Source of the DNA: Faecalibacterium sp. I4-3-84
GTDB taxonomy: Bacteria > Bacillota > Clostridia > Oscillospirales > Ruminococcaceae
NCBI RefSeq assembly: GCF_023347255.1
Contig: NZ_CP094466.1
Coordinates: forward strand, 1,922,001-1,986,000
Direction of reading: 5' to 3'
Length of the DNA stretch: 64,000 nucleotides
Position 1 is the first letter of the stretch, and the number at the start of each line of letters is the position of its first letter. This document shows positions 58,719 to 64,000 of this stretch, piece by piece. Under the pieces are notes generated by a model. It saw nothing but the letters and a program-made list of their open reading frames with translations, had not been told where the DNA came from and did no database searches. The position numbers were made by a program, and so were the translations under genes.

Positions 58719-59312
58719 ATGGCAAAGGTATCGCAGGCAGTCATTCTGGAAAATGAATTTTATATCATCAAAGCCCCCAATGGGAAGGTGCTGGAAGTAA
58801 AGAACTTCAACACCGAGAACGGCGCGGCCATCCAGCTGTGGAGCTATGCGGGCCATCCGTGGCAGCAGTGGCAGTTCGTGGACGCAGGCGAGGGCCGCTG
58901 GCGCATCTGCAACCGCTTTACCGGAAAGATGATGGATCTGGCCCTTGGCGGTGTGGTGGAGGGCACATGGCTGCACCAGTGGAGCCGCACCAGCGGGCTG
59001 AGCCAGTGCTGGGCGCTGGAGCCCACCCGCAGCGGGCGCACCCGCATCCGCAATGTGCTGGCGGATAAATACATTGACCTTGTGGGCATGAACACCGCCA
59101 ACGGTGCACAGGCCCAGATCTGGAACTTTGTAGCAGGCGGCAATCAGGAGTGGACGCTGGAACGCATCGATCCGGACACCGCCCAGAGCGGCCGCCGCGC
59201 CGAGGAGGCCAAGGACCCGCAGCCCACACCAAGCCAGCGCAAGCATCAGAACGACCTTGTGCGCAAGCTGAACAATGCGGGCAAGGGAAGAGCAAGCCGG
59301 AAGGGGCAATGA
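58719..59312 (+). CDS. Ricin-type beta-trefoil lectin-like protein, no signal peptide
   Basis: A 197-residue protein with three beta-trefoil repeats, each with a Q-x-W-like element: AIQLWSYAGHPWQQWQF, TWLHQWSRTSGLSQCWAL and QAQIWNFVAGGNQEWTL. The first residues (AVILENEFYIIKAPNGKVLE) are the start of the fold. A C-terminal basic tail (QRKHQNDLVRKLNNAGKGRA) follows. No signal peptide, so it is cytoplasmic or uses a non-classical route. Strong promoter and AAAGGAGT RBS suggest it is well expressed. Ligand unknown. Confidence 0.85.
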   Translation: MAKVSQAVILENEFYIIKAPNGKVLEVKNFNTENGAAIQLWSYAGHPWQQWQFVDAGEGRWRICNRFTGKMMDLALGGVVEGTWLHQWSRTSGLSQCWALEPTRSGRTRIRNVLADKYIDLVGMNTANGAQAQIWNFVAGGNQEWTLERIDPDTAQSGRRAEEAKDPQPTPSQRKHQNDLVRKLNNAGKGRASRKGQ

Positions 59313-59370
59313 TTTTAAATTGCCGCCGCGTTGCTCTGGCATATTCAGAGGAAAAAGTTATTTTTGATTT

Positions 59371-59411
59371 GCACCCCGGCAAAGCCTGCGGGCTTTGCCG
59401 GGGTGCTTTTT
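59371..59411 (+). terminator. Terminator of the lectin gene
   Basis: GCACCCCGGCAAAGCC, loop TGCG, GGCTTTGCCGGGGTGC and a T run. Confidence 0.9.
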
Positions 59412-59474
59412 CCCGGGAGGGGCCGCAGCGTAAAACGGCATTTTCCACAAAAACAAAATCAAAAGGAGAACTCA

Positions 59475-59984
59475 ATGAATCTAGGAGCCTTCATGAACCC
59501 CGAATTTCCCATTTTCAGCACCACGCTGTGCTATCTGGAACGGGACGATGCCTACCTGATGCTGCACCGCATCAAAAAGCAGGACGACTACAACCATGAC
59601 AAATGGATCGGCGTGGGCGGAAAGTTTGAGCGGTTTGAAAGCCCGGAGGACTGTCTGCTGCGGGAAGTGAAGGAGGAGACCGGCCTGACGTTGAAGCACT
59701 TCCGCGCCCGGGGTCTGCTGACCTTTATTTGGGGCAACATGACCGAGTTCATCCACCTGTACACCGCTGATGAATGGACGGGCGAGATGGTGCAGGGCGA
59801 TGCCTGCAGGGAAGGCGTGCTGGAATGGGTGCCGAAGGATAAGGCGGCTGAACTGCCCATCTGGGAGGGCGACAAGATCTTCTTCCGGCTGCTGAATGAG
59901 GAACGGCCTTATTTCTCCCTCAAGCTGGTGTATGAAGGCGATACCCTGAAACAGGCGGTGCTGGACGGGAAACAGATCGTTTGA
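59475..59984 (+). CDS. NUDIX hydrolase (MutT-like)
   Basis: A 169-residue NUDIX protein. The box GGKFERFESPEDCLLREVKE plus ETGL fits G-x5-E-x7-R-E-U-x-E-E-x-G-U. Architecture and HRIKKQDDYNHDKWIGVG resemble 8-oxo-dGTP or oxidised-nucleotide diphosphatases. RBS AAAGGAGAACTCA before ATG 59475. It is monocistronic. Substrate not proven. Confidence 0.93.
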   Translation: MNLGAFMNPEFPIFSTTLCYLERDDAYLMLHRIKKQDDYNHDKWIGVGGKFERFESPEDCLLREVKEETGLTLKHFRARGLLTFIWGNMTEFIHLYTADEWTGEMVQGDACREGVLEWVPKDKAAELPIWEGDKIFFRLLNEERPYFSLKLVYEGDTLKQAVLDGKQIV

Positions 59985-60451
59985 GCGCTTCCTGTGCAGA
60001 GCGTAGTCGTGTGGGTTGGGTTTAATGGCTTTTGAAAAATGTATCGCCGCTGGGTATGTTCTCTTTTGCGTGCCAAAAGAGAACCAGAAAAGCACCCGCT
60101 ACTTTCGAGGCGCGGGAGGCGGCGGGTTGCGGCTCCCTGCGTCTGCTTCGTGCCTTGGTCGGCACTCGCATCCTGCAGGCCGCTGCCCCAACAGCTCCTC
60201 TCTGTTTCGGCCACTGGCTGCGGTCGTCGCCGTTGCAAACTAAGGGCTGCTCGCCCTTAATAATCCCAAAGCAGATGGGCTCCATACAAAAAATCCAAGT
60301 CGCTGCGCTAGAGGATTTTTTGTGTTGCGCCGATTTTGAGTCGCTTACGCGACGAACCGTGCGGGCAAGTTTGTGCTCCATCTGCTGCGCGACAGCTGCA
60401 GGCTGACAGTAGCAAAAGGCTGTTCACCGCCCGGCCCCTTATCGTGAAAAG
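59985..60451. repeat. Non-coding stretch with recurrent-looking hairpins
   Basis: About 470 bases without a convincing gene. It starts with a perfect inverted repeat: arms GTTCTCTTTTG (60058-60068) and CAAAAGAGAAC (60074-60084). Further on are arms CAAAAAATCC (60288-60297) and GGATTTTTTG (60312-60321), and several short GC stems. Sequence of this kind often gives spurious ORFs in both directions. It may be a degenerate repeat or structured RNA. Confidence 0.4.
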
Positions 60452-60487
60452 GCAAAGCCGGAATGACCGCAGTCATTCCGGCTTTGC
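60452..60487. terminator. Bidirectional terminator hairpin
   Basis: GCAAAGCCGGAATGAC, loop CGCA, GTCATTCCGGCTTTGC: a perfect 16-base stem. It sits downstream of the convergent PTS IIC-like gene. Confidence 0.75.
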
Positions 60488-60547
60488 TATATATAAAAAT
60501 ATTTTTCCGCTGATATTGTCAGAGCGAAGCGGAGACAATTCTAAAAG

Positions 60548-61606
60548 TTAGTTCAGCTTCAGGTCGCCCTCTTTGATCCAGCCCAGCTTGCGCTCGATCT
60601 CGCAGAAGATCACACTCAGCACAGCGGGCAGAACAAAGCACAGCAGCACCATGGCAGCCCAGTCCATCGGGGTGATGGCGGCTTTGGTGCCGGCGGCAAT
60701 GTCGCTGACCCAGCCGGTGTACACGCCGATCTGGCCCACCAGACCGCAGGTGCCCATGCCGGAGGACACAGCGGCACCGTTCATCTCAAAGTGGAACACG
60801 CAGGTGGCCAGCGGGCCGGTGATGGCACTGGCCAGTGTGGGCGCGATCCAGATGCGGGGGTTCTTGACGATGTTGCCCATCTGCAGCATACTGGTGCCAA
60901 GGCCCTGACTGACCAGACCGCCCACGCCATTCTCCTTGTAGCTCATCACGGCAAAGCCGATCATCTGGGCGCAGCAGCCTGCCACGGCGGCACCGCCGGC
61001 AAGGCCGGTCAGACCCAGCGCGGCGCAGATGGCGGCAGAGGAAATGGGCAGGGTCAGCGCCACGCCCACAATGACGGATACCAGAATGCCCATGGCCAGC
61101 GGGGCCTGCTCGGTGGCCCACATGATCAGGGTGCCCACCTGACTTGCGGCAGCGCCAATGGGTGCGGCGATCAGCATGGAAAGGCCCACGCCGGAAAAAA
61201 TGGTCACCAGCGGGGTCACGAGGATGTCCACGCGGGTCTCCTTGCTCACGGCCTTGCCCAGCTCGGAAGCCACGATGGCAATGATGAGCACGGCCAGCGG
61301 GCCGCCTGCGCCGCCCAGAGCATTGGCCGAGTAGCCTACGGTGATCAGGCTGAACAGCACCAGCGGCGGGCAGTGCAGTGCCCAGCCGATGGCACAGGCC
61401 ATGGCCGGGCCGCTCATGGCCGTGGCGTAGCCGCCAAGGTCTACCAGTACGTCAAGGCCGGTCTGCTGGCCCAGCGTCTTGATGATGGTGCCGATCAGCA
61501 GGCTGGCAAACAGGCCCTGCGCCATGGCACCCAGCGCTTCAATGAGATAGCGCTGCGGAGTGATGACGATATCCTTGCGTTTTAAGAAATCTTTCACATT
61601 TGACAT
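60548..61606 (-). CDS. PTS IIC-like (PTS_EIIC_2) permease
   Basis: A 352-residue membrane protein with about nine helices. The PTS_EIIC_2 family blocks are PQRYLIEALGAMAQGLFASL (start), GPAMACAIGWALHCPPLVLF, GVALTLPISSAAICAALGLT and FHFEMNGAAVSSGMGTCGLV. Such proteins transport unknown compounds and often lack IIA/IIB partners, as here. No phosphorylation domain is present. A pair of direct repeats lies upstream at 61655-61686. Confidence 0.88.
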   Translation of the reverse strand: MSNVKDFLKRKDIVITPQRYLIEALGAMAQGLFASLLIGTIIKTLGQQTGLDVLVDLGGYATAMSGPAMACAIGWALHCPPLVLFSLITVGYSANALGGAGGPLAVLIIAIVASELGKAVSKETRVDILVTPLVTIFSGVGLSMLIAAPIGAAASQVGTLIMWATEQAPLAMGILVSVIVGVALTLPISSAAICAALGLTGLAGGAAVAGCCAQMIGFAVMSYKENGVGGLVSQGLGTSMLQMGNIVKNPRIWIAPTLASAITGPLATCVFHFEMNGAAVSSGMGTCGLVGQIGVYTGWVSDIAAGTKAAITPMDWAAMVLLCFVLPAVLSVIFCEIERKLGWIKEGDLKLN

Positions 61607-61654
61607 GAGAAACTGCCTTTCTGTTTCAAGATGGTGGATTCAATGCAAAAACTG

Positions 61655-61686
61655 CATGTCAAGTATAATACCATACACATGTCAAG
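61655..61686. promoter_or_regulatory. Direct repeats upstream of the PTS IIC-like gene
   Basis: CATGTCAAG occurs at 61655-61663 and again at 61678-61686, 23 bases apart, about two helical turns. On the minus strand each gives CTTGACATG. Could be a regulator site or overlapping -35 elements. Confidence 0.4.
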
Positions 61687-61835
61687 ACAGCAAGACAAAA
61701 TGCTGATTTTGCTGGAAATATCTGCAATTTTTGGCTTTGTGCAATGTTTTTGCGGGCTGAGACGTATCTGTTTTGGAGCATTTTCTGATACCGGGGCGGC
61801 AGCTTTTCGGAGCTGCGCTTTGCAGTGTGCGGCAA

Positions 61836-61865
61836 TTGACGGGGGCTTGCCCGCGGGTGTATACT
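61836..61865 (+). promoter_or_regulatory. Promoter of the GH25 gene
   Basis: TTGACG at 61836-61841 and TATACT at 61860-61865 with an 18-base spacer. Confidence 0.65.
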
Positions 61866-61948
61866 GAAAGAGTATTGAGAAGATGAAACGCTGCCCTTTT
61901 TGCGAAGGGCGGCATCCCGATAAAAATGCATGAGGTTTGGAGCACAGC

Positions 61949-63151
61949 ATGAAAAAAACGTTCTGGAATAAACTGACTGCCCGCGGCACCCGCGGCAAAA
62001 CGCAGTGTGCAGCGGCAGTTCTGGCATTGGCAATGACCTTTTCAATGGGGGCACCGCTGGCACTGGCTGCACAGCCGGAAGAAAGTACCGCGGCAGTGAC
62101 CGAGACTGTTTCTGCACAGCAGGAAACGGCAATGCCCACCCTGCAGACGGAGACCCCGGAGCTTGCTGCACAGGACCCGGAAGCACCGCCTGTACAGGCC
62201 ACTGAAGCGGAGGAGAACAGCACGAACCAGCACACGCCGGAAAACAGCGTGGTGCTGACACCGGAAGAGATCCGTGCCGCGCTGGATGCCGGTGCCATGG
62301 ATGCCGCCGAGGCCCAGTGCATCGACCTGAGCGATGAGAACGGCTTTTTCAGCTGGCTGTTCAATTTCCTGTTTGGCTGGCTGGGCAAAGACGAGTCCCA
62401 GCCGGAGCCGGCCTACTCCGGCTGGCGTACCTCCGGCGGCAAGACCTACTACTACAGCCAGACCACCAACAAGCCGGTGACCGGCATCCAGTGCATCGAC
62501 AATAAACTCTATTCCTTCAATGCGGATGGTGTGCTGGAAAATGGCAAGACATTCGGTGTGGATGTTTCCAAGTATCAGAAGAACATCGACTGGAACCAGA
62601 TCAAAAAGGCAGGCGTGAGCTTTGTGATCGTCCGCATCGGCTACCGCGGCTATGGTGCTTCCGGCACGCTGGTGCTGGACCCCATGTTCGAGGAGCATTT
62701 CACCAATGTGAAGAATGCGGGCCTGAAGGTGGGCGTGTATTTCTTCAGTCAGGCCACCACCGAGGAGGAAGCCAAGGAGGAAGCCTTTGCCTGCGCCTAC
62801 GTACTGAACGGACGCAAGCTGGATTACCCCATCTTCTTTGACACCGAAGCATCCGGCGCTTCCAATGGTTCCGGCCGCGCCGACGGTCTGGGTATGGAGG
62901 ACCGCACCAAGTGCGCCATCGCCTTCTGTGAGGAGGTCAAGGCACAGGGCTACAAACCCGGTGTGTATGCCTCTACCCTGTGGTACCGCAAGCGTGTCGA
63001 TCTGAACAGCCTGAAAAAATATACCATCTGGAACGCACATTATGGTGTTGCCAGCAGCCCCATCGACTGCGCCCTGTGGCAGGGCACCTGCACGGCACGC
63101 CTGCCCGGCTATAAGGGCGATATGGACGTGAACATCAGCTACATCGGATAA
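61949..63151 (+). CDS. Secreted GH25 lysozyme-family muramidase
   Basis: A 400-residue cell-wall hydrolase. Signal peptide to about residue 40 (AAAVLALAMTFSMGAPLALA), an acidic Thr/Glu/Pro-rich linker (to about 150), a cell-wall-binding-like repeat (SGWRTSGGKTYYYSQTTNKP) and then the GH25 domain: FGVDVSKYQKNIDWNQIKKA, FVIVRIGYRGYGASG, KVGVYFFSQATTEEEAKEEA, DYPIFFDTEASG (catalytic acidic residues) and YKPGVYASTLWY. It cleaves MurNAc-GlcNAc bonds. ATG 61949 is seven bases behind TTGGAG; upstream TTG rejected. Confidence 0.94.
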   Translation: MKKTFWNKLTARGTRGKTQCAAAVLALAMTFSMGAPLALAAQPEESTAAVTETVSAQQETAMPTLQTETPELAAQDPEAPPVQATEAEENSTNQHTPENSVVLTPEEIRAALDAGAMDAAEAQCIDLSDENGFFSWLFNFLFGWLGKDESQPEPAYSGWRTSGGKTYYYSQTTNKPVTGIQCIDNKLYSFNADGVLENGKTFGVDVSKYQKNIDWNQIKKAGVSFVIVRIGYRGYGASGTLVLDPMFEEHFTNVKNAGLKVGVYFFSQATTEEEAKEEAFACAYVLNGRKLDYPIFFDTEASGASNGSGRADGLGMEDRTKCAIAFCEEVKAQGYKPGVYASTLWYRKRVDLNSLKKYTIWNAHYGVASSPIDCALWQGTCTARLPGYKGDMDVNISYIG

Positions 63152-63165
63152 GTGAGGAAACTGCA

Positions 63166-64000
63166 ATGGACCGCATTCGCCTGATCGCATCGGACATGGA
63201 CGCGACCCTTCTGGACGAGTACAGCCAGTTGCCGCCAAAGTTTACCGAGACCATCCGTGCACTGGCCGGGCAGGGCATCTTGTTTGCCGCCGCCAGCGGG
63301 CGGCCTCTGTACACACTGGAAACGATGTTCCCGGATCTGCTGGAGGAGATCATTCTCATTGGCGACAACGGCGGCGCTGCCCGCTGGAAGGGGAAAGACC
63401 TGTTTGTGTCCGAAATGCCTGCCGAGGGCTGGCGGCAGCTGGCCCGCAGCACGAAGCAGGCCGGAGACGTGGGCCTTTTGTGCGGACTGCAGGCGGCCTA
63501 CGCGGAAAAGCAGGACGAGAAATACGATAAAGTTTTCAAGAATTTTTATACCCGGGTGGAATACGTGGATGACCTGACTGCGGTGGAAGCGGCGGCGGAT
63601 AAGTTTACCGTCTATCTGCCCAACGACGACTCGCAGAAAGCCTTCGACCGGATCTACGGCGCATTCCACACCGGAAATGGCGGTGCATTCTCGGTGGCAG
63701 TGGCAGGCAGAAACTGGGTGGACGTGATGAACCCAGGTGTGCACAAGGGTGCAGCACTGGCAAAGGTGGGTGCACTGCTGGGCATTCCGGCCGACAGCAT
63801 GATGGCCTTTGGCGACACCTACAACGATGCCGAGATGCTCACCACTGCGAAGTACGGCTTTTTGATGGAGAACGGCAGCGGACCGCTGCGGGCGCAGGTG
63901 CCGTTTCTGGCACCGTCCCACCGGGAATACGGCGTGATGCAGGTGCTGAAACAGGTGCTCCGCCAGAACGGCGAAGTAAGCTCGGAAGATTTTACAAAAG
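63166..64000 (+). CDS. Cof-type HAD family phosphatase (partial, 3' end outside window)
   Basis: The gene runs off the right edge after 278 codons. It begins MDRIRLIASDMDATLLDEYS: nucleophile Asp10 and acid Asp12, but the usual Asp-x-Asp-Gly-Thr has Ala13 for Gly. Motif II lies in GILFAAASGRPLYTLETMF, Lys in VHKGAALAKVGALLGI, and motif III in SMMAFGDTYNDAEMLTTAKY. Cof-type members dephosphorylate sugar phosphates and cofactors. GTGAGGAAACTGCA is the RBS, 15 bases after the GH25 stop; possibly co-transcribed. Confidence 0.92.
   Translation, partial: MDRIRLIASDMDATLLDEYSQLPPKFTETIRALAGQGILFAAASGRPLYTLETMFPDLLEEIILIGDNGGAARWKGKDLFVSEMPAEGWRQLARSTKQAGDVGLLCGLQAAYAEKQDEKYDKVFKNFYTRVEYVDDLTAVEAAADKFTVYLPNDDSQKAFDRIYGAFHTGNGGAFSVAVAGRNWVDVMNPGVHKGAALAKVGALLGIPADSMMAFGDTYNDAEMLTTAKYGFLMENGSGPLRAQVPFLAPSHREYGVMQVLKQVLRQNGEVSSEDFTK

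Noticed and set aside
60022-60381. Overlapping 70-120-codon frames on both strands in the hairpin-rich stretch
   Set aside because: All frames are Arg/Ala/Ser-rich, lack RBS and overlap each other; more likely non-coding.
61949-63151. GH25 lysozyme considered as a phage endolysin
   Set aside because: It has a signal peptide, a long linker and its own promoter, with no holin or phage genes beside it.

Overview
The window looks like a chromosomal segment of a Gram-positive gut anaerobe of the Faecalibacterium/Oscillospiraceae type. It is GC-rich, with AAGGAGG-type ribosome binding sites, TTGACA/TATAAT-type promoters, a SpoIIE homologue, ECF-transporter and PTS genes, an intracellular-type pectinesterase and a recurrent family of intergenic palindromic elements. 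The genus is inferred from overall character, not from a marker gene. Gene density is high, with operons on both strands.

Layout. 1-2.8 kb (minus): a truncated pheA, then plsC with two membrane/small genes. 2.9-9.9 kb (plus): a YesL-like membrane protein, a C39-like protein lacking the usual catalytic motif, a cytidylate-kinase-like protein, a MATE pump, a DUF308 protein and an FAD oxidoreductase. 10-13.7 kb (minus): cyclophilin, the paired radical-SAM/partner DNA-metabolism system (TIGR03916/TIGR03915 type) and an S24-type repressor. 13.8-20 kb: two tRNA-Ser genes, an AEC transporter, a TraX-like protein, a LysR regulator, a secreted alpha/beta hydrolase, then a gene-poor, compositionally different stretch with an amber-interrupted gene, a large inverted repeat and a tRNA-Val gene with an inverted copy of its own 3' end. 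20.1-38.9 kb (plus): ruvCAB, glmM, an rRNA-methyltransferase-like gene, ecfA1-ecfA2-ecfT, truA, a DUF5711-type protein, CvpA, a ClpE-like unfoldase, gltX, spoIIE and pectinesterase. 39-41.2 kb (minus): a two-component system. 41.5-48.7 kb (minus): a molybdenum block (mobB-like, moeA-like, moaC, moaA, MOSC-MogA fusion, modA, modB, modC). 49-53.5 kb (plus): a protein with a TatA-like N-terminus and a beta-propeller, a UPF0340 protein, YggS and an ABC exporter. 53.5-64 kb: a small lipoprotein behind a promoter with an 11-G spacer tract, ROK glucokinase, FAH and DJ-1 proteins, a TrpR-like regulator, GNAT, nitroreductase, ricin-type lectin, NUDIX, PTS IIC-like permease, a GH25 lysozyme and a truncated HAD phosphatase.

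Cooperation. The molybdenum block couples molybdate import to Moco synthesis, but MoaD/MoaE and any molybdoenzyme lie outside the window. ruvCAB forms a Holliday-junction processing unit. ecfA1A2T is the energising module of group-II ECF vitamin transporters. The main oddities are the mosaic intergenic repeat family (nine copies, one supplying the truA ribosome binding site), the homopolymeric G tract inside a promoter spacer, the TatA-like/propeller fusion, the tRNA-Val-derived palindrome, and the radical-SAM pair whose reaction is unknown to me. No CRISPR array, complete transposon or prophage was seen.
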